Below, piece by piece: positions 16,254 to 24,009 of a stretch of DNA of 39,710 nucleotides (its first letter is position 1; the number at the start of each line of letters is the position of its first letter). The notes under the pieces are model-generated. The model was not told where the DNA came from and ran no database searches. It saw nothing but the letters and a program-made list of their open reading frames with translations. Source of the stretch: an uncultured Verrucomicrobiae bacterium. GTDB lineage: Bacteria; Verrucomicrobiota; Verrucomicrobiia; Limisphaerales; J093. The position numbers and the translations under genes were made by a program. Where the stretch lies: positions 1-39,710 of the forward strand of contig CALJWR010000363.1 in assembly GCA_937976685.1 (NCBI GenBank), read 5' to 3'.

Positions 16254-17057
16254 GTGAATGATTTCTTGGTTGCCGATGGGCCCCGATCGGAGCGCGCGGC
16301 CGCGCGCCTCGGCGAGCGTGTCTTGAGCCGGGCGAGCGGCACGGCCCGCTATCGCGTGCGCCTCGCCGAGGACGAGGACGATGTGCAGGCTGCGCAGACG
16401 TTGCGCTTCCTCGTCTTCAATCTCGAACTGAACGAAGGGCTCGAGGAATCGTTTGTCACCTGTCGGGACACCGACCCCTTTGATGCCGTGTGCGACCACC
16501 TGCTGGTGGAGGATGCCGCTTCGCGGGAAGTCGTGGGCACGTACCGCCTACAGCCGGGACCGCGGGCGGCGGGGGCCCTCGGATTTTACTGCGACCGGGA
16601 GTTCGATCTCGCGCCATTTGCCGGGCGACGGGACCAACTGCTGGAACTGGGGCGCGCGTGCGTTCATCGCGACCACCGCAATCTCGCCGTCCTGGCGCTT
16701 CTCTGGAGCGGCATCCATCAGTACGCCCGGCACTGCGGGGCGCGCTTCCTGATGGGCTGCAGTTCGCTGCCGACAACCGACCCCGCGATGGGTGCCCGCG
16801 CCTATTCAGATCTCATGCGCCGCCATCTGGCCCCGGAAGACTGGCGCACGATGCCGCGCGTTGATTCCGCTTGTCCGCTCGATCGCCTCCACCCGGCGCC
16901 CGTGCCCGTGCCCAAGCTGCTCTCCGCTTATCTTTCCCTGGGCGCATGGCTCTGCGGGCCGCCGGCGCTCGACCGCGAATTCAAGACGGTGGATTTCCTG
17001 ACGGTCCTCGATTTGGCCGCACTGAGTCCGCGGGCCAAGAAGATTCTAACGGGCTGA
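16254..17057 (+). CDS. GNAT-type N-acyltransferase, OlsB / hemolysin-like family
   Basis: A 267-residue protein of the OlsB/hemolysin-like acyltransferase family (GNAT fold). Recognisable segments are YRVRLAEDEDDVQAAQTLRF, FNLELNEGLEE, DHLLVEDAASREVVGTYRL, ELGRACVHRDHRNLAVLALLW and GARFLMGCSSLPTTDPA. OlsB moves a 3-hydroxy fatty acyl group from acyl carrier protein to ornithine, the first step in making phosphorus-free ornithine lipids. The next gene, 24 bases downstream, is a PlsC-like acyltransferase, which matches the OlsB-OlsA order. The pair therefore suggests aminolipid synthesis, although glycine- or other amino-acid lipids are possible. The start is taken as GTG at 16254, and TTG at 16245 is also possible. 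No membrane helix is present, so it is cytoplasmic or membrane-associated. Confidence 0.82.
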   Translation: MNDFLVADGPRSERAAARLGERVLSRASGTARYRVRLAEDEDDVQAAQTLRFLVFNLELNEGLEESFVTCRDTDPFDAVCDHLLVEDAASREVVGTYRLQPGPRAAGALGFYCDREFDLAPFAGRRDQLLELGRACVHRDHRNLAVLALLWSGIHQYARHCGARFLMGCSSLPTTDPAMGARAYSDLMRRHLAPEDWRTMPRVDSACPLDRLHPAPVPVPKLLSAYLSLGAWLCGPPALDREFKTVDFLTVLDLAALSPRAKKILTG

Positions 17058-17081
17058 TCGGCAACCTGCTTCCGCGCGCAC

Positions 17082-17951
17082 ATGCCCGCTCTCAACGCGC
17101 CGTCTTCCGCGATGGAATCGCGGCCAGAGCTTGCCGCGACGGGCGCATTTGCCTCCGAGTCTTGGAGGGCCCGGCTGAGGCGATGTGGCCGGGTGATTTT
17201 TCGTGCGGTCCTGCTGAGCGGCGTGTTCATCGCGGCGGCAATGGACTTTGGGTGGCGAAGCGCCGGCGAGCACCGGCGAGGCTCCTCGCGCTTCCGCAGC
17301 CAATGGCTGTCGCGCTGGAGCCGGGTCGCGTTGCGCGTCCTTCACGTGTCCGTGCGATCGTCCGGCGTCCCGCCGTCCGGTGGCCTGCTGGTTGCCAATC
17401 ATCTGAGCTATCTGGACATCCTCGTGCTGGCCGCGGAACGGCCGCTGACTTTTGTGTCGAAGGCGGAAGTGGCGGACTGGCCGGTCATCGGCCGCTTCGT
17501 CCGGTGGGCAGGCACGATCCTTCACCCGCGGACCGTGCGTTCCGAATTGCCGAACACAGCCGACGCCATGTGTGGCCGGGTACAAGCCGGCGAAATGGTA
17601 GTGCTCTTCCCGGAGGGCACGAGTTCAGATGGGGCGCGGGTCCTGCCCTTTCACTCGGCCTTGTTTGCTTCGGCGGCGCGGCACCAATGGCCCGTCACCG
17701 CAGCGTGGCTGGGCTACTCCGCCCCCGACGGTCGCGTGGAGGACGATGTGTGTTTCTGGCGCGAGATGCTGTTCCTGCCGCACTTGTTCCGACTGCTCGG
17801 ACTGCGGTCCATTACGGCGCGGGTGGTTTTTGGTTCCTCCGCTCTCGTCTCACCGGACCGCAAGTGGCTGGCCCGCGAGGCGCGCGCCCAAGTCATGGCG
17901 CTGGGGGACCTGGCAACGCGACCGAGCGGCCTCGCGGGAACTGGCGCCTAA
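17082..17951 (+). CDS. PlsC/OlsA-like lysophospholipid acyltransferase
   Basis: A 289-residue 1-acyl-glycerol-3-phosphate acyltransferase superfamily protein. The catalytic NHxxxxD motif is NHLSYLD (about 106-112) and the substrate motif FPEGTSS is near 175-181. The block FVSKAEVADWPVIGRFVRWAG matches motif II of the family. A membrane-entering helix lies at about 40-60 (VIFRAVLLSGVFIAAAMDFG). It would place a second acyl chain on a lyso-lipid. Following an OlsB-like gene by 24 bases it is best read as OlsA-like, acylating lyso-ornithine lipid, with ordinary PlsC activity as the alternative. An internal ATG at 17112 could be the true start. Its stop is 35 bases from the convergent stop of mfd. 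Confidence 0.88.
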   Translation: MPALNAPSSAMESRPELAATGAFASESWRARLRRCGRVIFRAVLLSGVFIAAAMDFGWRSAGEHRRGSSRFRSQWLSRWSRVALRVLHVSVRSSGVPPSGGLLVANHLSYLDILVLAAERPLTFVSKAEVADWPVIGRFVRWAGTILHPRTVRSELPNTADAMCGRVQAGEMVVLFPEGTSSDGARVLPFHSALFASAARHQWPVTAAWLGYSAPDGRVEDDVCFWREMLFLPHLFRLLGLRSITARVVFGSSALVSPDRKWLAREARAQVMALGDLATRPSGLAGTGA

Positions 17952-17986
17952 ATCAGGGAAGATGGCCACACTGAGTCCAAGACCGC

Positions 17987-20900
17987 TCATACCAGCGAGA
18001 GCAGCCGGCGAATTTCCGCCAGTCGCGCCGTGGGGTCACGCTTGGTCAGGCGCGGAAAACGCCCGCCGACCTGGATGAAGTCGTTGCCGCGCGTGAGCAT
18101 CAACCGCTCGCCGCGCGTCTCGATGGCCGTCACGCCCCGCGCAGCCGCCAGCAGTTTCAATTCGGCGATCCGCAGTAGCCGCTCGGTGGCCGGCGGCAGG
18201 CGTCCGAACCGGTCGCGCAATTCGCCGCGCAAAGCCTCGAGTCCCGCCTTGTCGGTGACTTGGGCCAGTTTCCGGTACAAATCAATCCGGTGCTGCGCCT
18301 CGGGCACGTAATCCAGCGGGAAACCCGCCGCCGCCCGGGGGCCTTCCCACGTCTCGCTCACCCGCTCAGCCGGGGACGCGCGGCGGCAACGGTCCGGTCC
18401 GCAGGTGGCCACTTCGCGCGGAACGGTGATGTCCGGCGCAGCGCGACCTGAACCGCGTTTGGCGCGGGTCGGGAGCGGGGGTTCAGCGGGAGCGGGTTCC
18501 CCGCTTGCGGCGCTGAGGTCGAGGAAGTCGAGCCGCACCTGGACCTCGATCCGGTGCGGCGGCTTCTCACCTTTGAGGGCGGCGATGCTTTGCTTGAGCA
18601 ACTGGCAGTACAGTTCGAAGCCGACGGCTGTGATGTGGCCGCTCTGGGCTGCGCCCAGCAAGTTGCCTGCGCCGCGGATTTCGAGGTCGCGCATGGCGAT
18701 CTTGAAGCCGCTGCCCGGCGAGGAGAATTGCTTGATGGCCGTGATGCGTTTGCGGGCATCGGCCAGCAAGCCGGCGTGCCGGGGAATGAGCAGGTACGCG
18801 TAGGCCTGATGCTTGTAGCGGCCGACGCGCCCGCGGAGTTGGTAAAGCTCGCTCAATCCGAAGCGGTCGGCCCGGTCAATGATGATGGTGTTCGCGTTCG
18901 GAATATCAATGCCGCTCTCGACGATGGTGGTCGAGAGGAGCACGTCCACCTCGCCGTTGACGAACCGGGTCATGACCTCCTCGAGGTCGTCCGCGTGCAT
19001 CTGGCCGTGGCCGACGGCAATCCGCGCCTGCGGGACGAGCCCGCGCAGCTTCAGGGCTACCGACTCGATGTCGAACACGCGGTTGTGCAGGAAGAACACC
19101 TGTCCGCCTCGCAGGAGCTCGCGCTGGATGGCATCGCGAATCGTTCGTTCATCGTACGGCGCGATGATCGTCTCGACCGGGAGCCGGTCCTGCGGCGGCG
19201 TTTCGATCGTGCTCATGTCGCGGGCGCCGGTGAGCGCCAGATAGAGGGTGCGCGGGATGGGCGTGGCGCTGAGAGTCAGCACGTCCACCAACTTGCGCAG
19301 TTGTTTGAAGCGTTCCTTGTGCGCCACGCCGAACCGTTGTTCCTCGTCAATCACCACCAGGCCCAGGTCCTTGAAAGCCACGTCCGGTTGGATGAGCCGG
19401 TGGGTTCCGATCACGACGTCCACCGCCCCCTGGGCCACGCCGGCAATGACCTGCTGTTGCTGGCGGCGCGACTGGAACCGGGAGAGGGCCTCGACGCGCA
19501 CCGGGTAGTCGGCCATCCGCTCGCGGAACGTCCGGAAGTGTTGTTGCGCCAGCACCGTGGTCGGCACCAGCACGGCCACCTGCCGGCCGGCCATCACGGC
19601 CTTGAAGGCGGCCCGGATGGCCACCTCCGTCTTGCCGAAACCCACATCGCCGCAGATCAGCCGGTCCATCGGGCGCGGGGCCTCCTGGTCGCGCTTGGTC
19701 TCCTCGATGGCCCGCAGTTGGTCCGGCGTTTCCTCGTACAGGAACGCGCTTTCAAAATCGCGTTGCCACGGAGTATCCGCCGGCAGCGCGAAGCCGGGCA
19801 GGGACGCCCGCGCCGCCTGGATGCTGAGGAGGTCGGCCGCCAAGTCCCGCACTGCTTCGGCCGCCTGCGCCTTGGTCTTCATCCAGCGTGTGCCGCCCAG
19901 GGTGTTCAGCGCCGGCCGCGCCTTGCCCGCGCCGACGTACTTGCTGACCAAGTGGGATTCGCTGATCGGCACGTACAGGCGCGGTGACGATTGCCCCTCT
20001 TCCCGCGGCGCGTACTCGATCACCAGGCACTCTTCGCCGGGTGCCGTGGCGGCGGCGTCGGCGCTGCGTCCCTGGCGCGGCCTTGCCGGCAACCGCTCCA
20101 GCCCCAGGTAGCGCCCGATGCCGTGCTGGCGATGCACCACGTAGTCGCCCGGCTCGATGTCCGTGAAATTGATGTCCAGCACCGAGCGCACCGCGGTCGC
20201 GTGCGGCGAGCGCAACCGTCGGGGCCGTGTGACCTTGTAGCGGCCGAAGATCTCGGCGTCGGTCACGATGACCAGCCGCGCCGCGGGGCAGAGAAACCCC
20301 CGTTGCAGCGCGCCGAGTTGCAGCGTGGGCCGGAGCGGCGGACCGGTGGCGCCGTCCCGAGCGGGACCCGTTGCCACTTCCTTCTTCGCGCCGCGGTCTT
20401 CGTCCGGGCGATCCAGACCCACTTCGGCCCAGATCTCCGCGAATCGCCGCTGCTCGCCGGCATTGTTGCAGAAGACATGCACCGTCTCGCCCTGGCGCAA
20501 CCAGCGATGCAGTTGGGCGAAGAACTCGCGGCGCTGCCGCGTGGCAACTTGAGGGTCCGGCGCGCGTTCAGCGATGGGGCGGAACGCATCGAGCGAGGGC
20601 AGTTCGAAACGCAGAGGCCCGGCGGTGGGGCTTCCCCGGGCTTCCGCTGACGGTGCAGACGGCGAGGTGTTGGTCCCGGCGAGGTCCGGCACCAATTCGC
20701 TCAGCGCCACGGCGGTCAGCGCCCGTTGCTCCCGTGTTGCCAGAACCGCGGACCACGAGGTGAAAAAGGGGTTGCCTGGCGGGACTCGATCGCCGTAAGC
20801 CGTCGCTTCGGCGGCCAGCGCTTCGGGCTCGCAGAGCACCACCAGCGCGCCCGCCGGCAGGTGATCCAGCAGCGTGCCCAGTGCGTTGGGCGCACCCACG

Positions 20901-21760
20901 TCGCGCTTCAGCAAGCCCAGTTCCCCCGCCGGCCCGAGCGTGACAGTTTCAATGGCTTCCCGTGTGATCTGCGTGGCGGGGTCAAACCAGCGGAGTGACT
21001 CGATTTCATTGCCGAAGAATTCGATCCGGACCGGCCACGGGCTGTTGAGCGGGAACACATCCACGATGCCGCCGCGCAGGGCCAGCTCGCCTTTGGCGGT
21101 GACCTGGGCCTCGGGTTGGTAGGCCTGATCTTCCAGCCACTCGATCAGGTCCAGCGGCTCCAGCCGGTCGCCCCGCCTTAGCCGGCGCAGCCGTTGTTCG
21201 AGCGCTGTCGGGGAGAAGGTGTGTTGGAGCAACGCGGGCACCGACGCCACGATTACCGGCGGCCGGGCGTTACCCTGGGTCGCGTCGCGCAAAGCCGCGA
21301 GCGTCTCCAGGCGTTCCGCCAGCACATCCGCGTGGGGCAGTTTGTCCTCGTCGGGAAGCACATCCCAGGGCGGATAGAACAGCGGGCGCGCGGCTTCGGC
21401 GGCCGGCGGAGAGCCGGCGCCGAGCCAGGTCTGCAGGTCGGTTTCCAGCCGCTCCTGGCCCTTCACGTTGGCTGCCACCGCCAGAATCACTCGCTGGGAA
21501 AAGAGGCAGCGCAGCATTCCGATCACCGCCGCTTGGGCGGGCTCGGAGACGCCCTCCACGGACAACAAAACTCCCGGCTCCACGCGCCGCGCCAGGGTCT
21601 GCGCGGCGGGAGTTTGGGCCAACGTGGACAGCACGGCTGCCACCGACGCGGAATCTGCCGGCGTCAAATCGCGCGCAACTTCCTTCTCGTCCGCCGGGGC
21701 GTCAAGCGTGGGGCAATTGCGGGTCGCCGTCGGCGGTGAGCCTTGATAGCGTGCGCTCAT
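17987..21760 (-). CDS. mfd: Transcription-repair coupling factor
   Basis: A 1257-residue Mfd, the ATP-driven translocase that removes RNA polymerase stalled at DNA damage and recruits UvrA. Order of domains: UvrB-like N-terminus (LFYPPWDVLPDEDKLPHADVLAERL; AYQPEAQVTAKGELALRGGIVDVFP), RNA polymerase-interacting domain (about 535-615, PGDYVVHRQHGIGRYLGLERL), helicase motifs (GDVGFGKTE near 705, DEEQRFG near 805, SATPIPRTL, RGRVGRYKHQAYAYLL near 976) and the C-terminal regulatory domain. A low-complexity insert of about 65 residues (about 1083-1150, Pro/Arg-rich) separates the last two parts and makes it longer than the usual 1150. The ATG at 21760 overlaps the pyrF ATG on the other strand, and a GTG at 21644 is an alternative. 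uvrC is also in this window, but not adjacent. Confidence 0.95.
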   Translation of the reverse strand: MSARYQGSPPTATRNCPTLDAPADEKEVARDLTPADSASVAAVLSTLAQTPAAQTLARRVEPGVLLSVEGVSEPAQAAVIGMLRCLFSQRVILAVAANVKGQERLETDLQTWLGAGSPPAAEAARPLFYPPWDVLPDEDKLPHADVLAERLETLAALRDATQGNARPPVIVASVPALLQHTFSPTALEQRLRRLRRGDRLEPLDLIEWLEDQAYQPEAQVTAKGELALRGGIVDVFPLNSPWPVRIEFFGNEIESLRWFDPATQITREAIETVTLGPAGELGLLKRDVGAPNALGTLLDHLPAGALVVLCEPEALAAEATAYGDRVPPGNPFFTSWSAVLATREQRALTAVALSELVPDLAGTNTSPSAPSAEARGSPTAGPLRFELPSLDAFRPIAERAPDPQVATRQRREFFAQLHRWLRQGETVHVFCNNAGEQRRFAEIWAEVGLDRPDEDRGAKKEVATGPARDGATGPPLRPTLQLGALQRGFLCPAARLVIVTDAEIFGRYKVTRPRRLRSPHATAVRSVLDINFTDIEPGDYVVHRQHGIGRYLGLERLPARPRQGRSADAAATAPGEECLVIEYAPREEGQSSPRLYVPISESHLVSKYVGAGKARPALNTLGGTRWMKTKAQAAEAVRDLAADLLSIQAARASLPGFALPADTPWQRDFESAFLYEETPDQLRAIEETKRDQEAPRPMDRLICGDVGFGKTEVAIRAAFKAVMAGRQVAVLVPTTVLAQQHFRTFRERMADYPVRVEALSRFQSRRQQQQVIAGVAQGAVDVVIGTHRLIQPDVAFKDLGLVVIDEEQRFGVAHKERFKQLRKLVDVLTLSATPIPRTLYLALTGARDMSTIETPPQDRLPVETIIAPYDERTIRDAIQRELLRGGQVFFLHNRVFDIESVALKLRGLVPQARIAVGHGQMHADDLEEVMTRFVNGEVDVLLSTTIVESGIDIPNANTIIIDRADRFGLSELYQLRGRVGRYKHQAYAYLLIPRHAGLLADARKRITAIKQFSSPGSGFKIAMRDLEIRGAGNLLGAAQSGHITAVGFELYCQLLKQSIAALKGEKPPHRIEVQVRLDFLDLSAASGEPAPAEPPLPTRAKRGSGRAAPDITVPREVATCGPDRCRRASPAERVSETWEGPRAAAGFPLDYVPEAQHRIDLYRKLAQVTDKAGLEALRGELRDRFGRLPPATERLLRIAELKLLAAARGVTAIETRGERLMLTRGNDFIQVGGRFPRLTKRDPTARLAEIRRLLSLV

Positions 21761-22466
21761 GCGCAACCCAATCATTGCGGCCCTGGACGTTCCGACAACG
21801 GAACGCGCCCTCGAACTGGCCGGACAACTGGCCGGCGCCGTCGGTGCGTTCAAAGTCGGAAAGGAGCTCTTCACGGCCGCCGGGCCGGACATCGTCCGCC
21901 GCCTGCGGACCACCGGAGCGGCGGTGTTTCTCGACCTCAAGTTCCACGACATTCCCAACACCGTTGCCGCCGCGGTGCGGGCGGCGGTGCGACTGGATGT
22001 TCAGATGCTCACCATTCACGCCAGCGGCGGGCGGGCGATGATGCAGGCCGCCGAGGAGGCCGCGCGGGACGAAGCCGCCCGAAAGGGCGCGGCGCCGCCG
22101 TTGGTTTTGGGGGTCACGGTCCTCACCAGCCTGGATGATGCGGCGCTGGCCGAGGTGGGCATCGCCGCCACTTCGGCCCAGCAGGTGGCACGGCTGGCGC
22201 GGTTGGCGGTCGAGGCCGGCTTGCGGGGGCTGGTGTGCTCGCCGCTCGAAATTGGGCTGCTGCGCAACGTCCTGCGTCCGACGGTCCAACTGGTGACGCC
22301 GGGCATTCGGCCGGCGAGCGCAGACCGGGGCGATCAGAAACGCACCCTCACGCCCGCCGAGGCCATTGCCGCCGGGGCCAACTGGCTGGTGATTGGCCGA
22401 CCCATCATCGCGGCCCCCGACCCAGCCGCGGCGGCGCGGGCCATCGTCGAGTCACTACCCGACTGA
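21759..22466 (+). CDS. pyrF: Orotidine 5'-phosphate decarboxylase
   Basis: A 235-residue type I OMP decarboxylase, which makes UMP in the last step of pyrimidine synthesis. The catalytic D-x-K-x-x-D array is in VFLDLKFHDIPNT (Asp59, Lys61, Asp64). FKVGKELFTAAGP, LTIHASGG, VTPGIRP and WLVIGRPI are the other conserved blocks. Length is standard. The ATG at 21759 overlaps the divergent mfd start by two bases (CATG), so the two genes share a very tight control region, or the mfd start lies further inside. The next gene, an uncharacterised protein, follows after 65 bases on the same strand. Confidence 0.96.
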   Translation: MRNPIIAALDVPTTERALELAGQLAGAVGAFKVGKELFTAAGPDIVRRLRTTGAAVFLDLKFHDIPNTVAAAVRAAVRLDVQMLTIHASGGRAMMQAAEEAARDEAARKGAAPPLVLGVTVLTSLDDAALAEVGIAATSAQQVARLARLAVEAGLRGLVCSPLEIGLLRNVLRPTVQLVTPGIRPASADRGDQKRTLTPAEAIAAGANWLVIGRPIIAAPDPAAAARAIVESLPD

Positions 22467-22531
22467 GCGCGTCGCCGACCGCGATTTCCGTTCCTTGACT
22501 GGCGCGCGCGGGCTTCGATCTTCCCGACACC

Positions 22532-23065
22532 ATGACCACGGAATCATTGCACATCGGCCAGCGGGTGCGTCACCCCGCGCACGGCACCGGCACCGTGAAG
22601 GCCATCAGTGAACTGGCCGCCGAGATCGCGTTCGACGACGGACAGCGCCGGACGATCGCGCCCGAGACCAGTGGCCTCGCCCCGGCCGAAGCGACCGCGA
22701 CGCTGACGGGCCTCGACGTGCCACTGGCGGGGTTGCTGCGCGACATGGCCGAGGCCACCGTGAAGGCGATGGGGTGGGAAAGTCCCGGCGAGGTGGTTCG
22801 CTTGCTGGCGAACCGCTGGCGGGGCGGGAAGCTTGTGCTCCACCCCTCCGATCCCACCCTGCAAACCAAGGAGGTCGAACTCGAGACCTTCTTCCACAAG
22901 ATCGTCATGATCCGCAACAACCTGCGGGTGCTCGAACAGAAGATCAACGCCCACGAGGGCCTGACTTCCGCCGAGAAATTCGACTGGCAGCAGTACGTCA
23001 CCCGCTGCTACGGCTCACTGACCACATTCAACGTGTTGTTCAAGGAGAAGGACGATCAGTTCTGA
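22532..23065 (+). CDS. Uncharacterised protein with a CarD-like N-terminal segment
   Basis: A 177-residue protein of unknown function. The first 40 residues (IGQRVRHPAHGTGTVKAI, then a strand-rich EIAFDDGQRRTIAP) resemble the SH3-like fold of CarD, the RNA polymerase-interacting domain of Mfd and the UvrD/PcrA tail. The middle and C-terminal part is helical and distinctive: AEATVKAMGWESPGEVVRLL, ANRWRGGKLVLHPSDPTLQ, ELETFFHKIVMIRNNLRVLE, KFDWQQYVTRCYGSLTTFNV. No known domain was recognised there, although the conserved-looking aromatic and charged residues suggest a real family. It lies 65 bases after pyrF. No signal or membrane segment is present, so it is cytoplasmic. A link to transcription or DNA binding is only inferred from the N-terminus. 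Confidence 0.8.
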   Translation: MTTESLHIGQRVRHPAHGTGTVKAISELAAEIAFDDGQRRTIAPETSGLAPAEATATLTGLDVPLAGLLRDMAEATVKAMGWESPGEVVRLLANRWRGGKLVLHPSDPTLQTKEVELETFFHKIVMIRNNLRVLEQKINAHEGLTSAEKFDWQQYVTRCYGSLTTFNVLFKEKDDQF

Positions 23066-23123
23066 GCCGGGTTTTCACCGAAGGCGGGCCGTTTGGCTGG
23101 ACGGACGGGCGCCCGCTGAAAGC

Positions 23124-23148
23124 GTCGTCCGGGCCGCCAACGGACGAC
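23124..23148 (+). terminator. Hairpin in a convergent region (possible terminator)
   Basis: An 8-base-pair perfect inverted repeat (GTCGTCCG and CGGACGAC) with a nine-base loop lies 59 bases after the stop of the CarD-like protein gene, in the 219-base gap before the convergent DUF2249 gene. No U-run follows on either strand, so termination is only suggested by position. Confidence 0.35.
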
Positions 23149-23284
23149 AATTCCCCCCCCGGGCCAGGAAGCCCTCCAAGAAGACGCCCGCCAACCAAAC
23201 GCGACCCGCGTCGGGTGAAAGGCATCTCGACGCGGGGCGATGGCGGGCGGGCGGGAACGGTTGGCCAGAACCTTCCTCTGCGTC

Positions 23285-23848
23285 TCAAAAGTGACTGCCG
23301 CACGAGCAGGCGACGGACGCGCCATGAGCCGCGGCTTCGCGGGTGAACTCCATGCGCCACGTCCCGTCGGACAATTGACTGCCGACGCCTTTGAAGCCTT
23401 GTTGGGCCAGCTTGGCGTACAAGGGCACGGGCTCGAAAGGCACCAGCAGCACCAGCGTCTGGCCGACCCCGACTCGCGCCACGGCTTCATCAATCGCCGC
23501 ACACGGAGTGTCCCCGCGCGCGAAGATCGGTCGGGTGTCGAGGACGGTCGGCCCACTCCCGGCCACCGGAGAGGGGTCGGGGGCGGTGGCCTTCCTCGGC
23601 GTGAAGCCCGGGTCGCCAAAGCGGCCCTTGGTCAGCCGCACTTCCCATCGCTCCGGACCGCGCTGCAGGTAATCCCAGCGGAAGTTGCCCGCGTGCTCGC
23701 AGGCGAATTGGTAGTAAAGCGGCAGTGGATCATGGTCGTTCACGAGGCGGAACGAGTCGCCATCGGTCAAGTTGGCCCAAAGGTTGAAAATGGCGGGGTG
23801 GCGGTCGCGCGGCGGCATCGGCCGCACGTCCAGTTCGATCTCGGTCAT
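23285..23848 (-). CDS. Tandem DUF2249 domain protein with a C-terminal CSC tail
   Basis: A 187-residue protein with two DUF2249 domains. The first is at about 3-75 (IELDVRPMPPRDRHPAIFNL, SFRLVNDHDPLPLYYQF, FRWDYLQRGPERWEVRLTK). The second is at about 103-172 (VLDTRPIFARGDTPCAAI, TLVLLVPFEPVPLYAKL, GTWRMEF). The hallmark D-x-R-P and H/F-x-P-x-P-L-Y motifs are seen in both, but the second has lost the N-D-H-D of the first (replaced by VPFE). The last residues, SVACSCGSHF, form a Cys-x-Cys tail that could bind metal. DUF2249 proteins often occur near nitrogen-oxide and denitrification genes, but the biochemistry is not settled. The ATG at 23848 is preferred over an upstream GTG at 23860. It is divergent from the GH130 gene. 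Confidence 0.85.
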   Translation of the reverse strand: MTEIELDVRPMPPRDRHPAIFNLWANLTDGDSFRLVNDHDPLPLYYQFACEHAGNFRWDYLQRGPERWEVRLTKGRFGDPGFTPRKATAPDPSPVAGSGPTVLDTRPIFARGDTPCAAIDEAVARVGVGQTLVLLVPFEPVPLYAKLAQQGFKGVGSQLSDGTWRMEFTREAAAHGASVACSCGSHF

Positions 23849-24009
23849 CGTCGCATTCACGGGGCCCAAGGTGCGCCCGGCGCGCCGGGGTGTCTTTGAT
23901 GGGCGTCAACGGCTTGACGGGTTCCAGCGCGAGGGCCAGTCCACCGGCGGGCGGTGTCACCCGCTGCCACCTTGCCGGTCGCGGCTGGGATCGCCAAGCT
24001 CCGGGCGCG

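Noticed and set aside
18554-19987. A 477-residue plus-strand frame inside mfd
   Set aside because: Mfd helicase motifs occupy the other strand without a break; this frame has no domain.
22495-22531. A sigma-70 promoter with TTGACT before the CarD-like protein gene
   Set aside because: A good -35-like hexamer is present, but no acceptable -10 lies 16-18 bases downstream; the gene may be read from pyrF.
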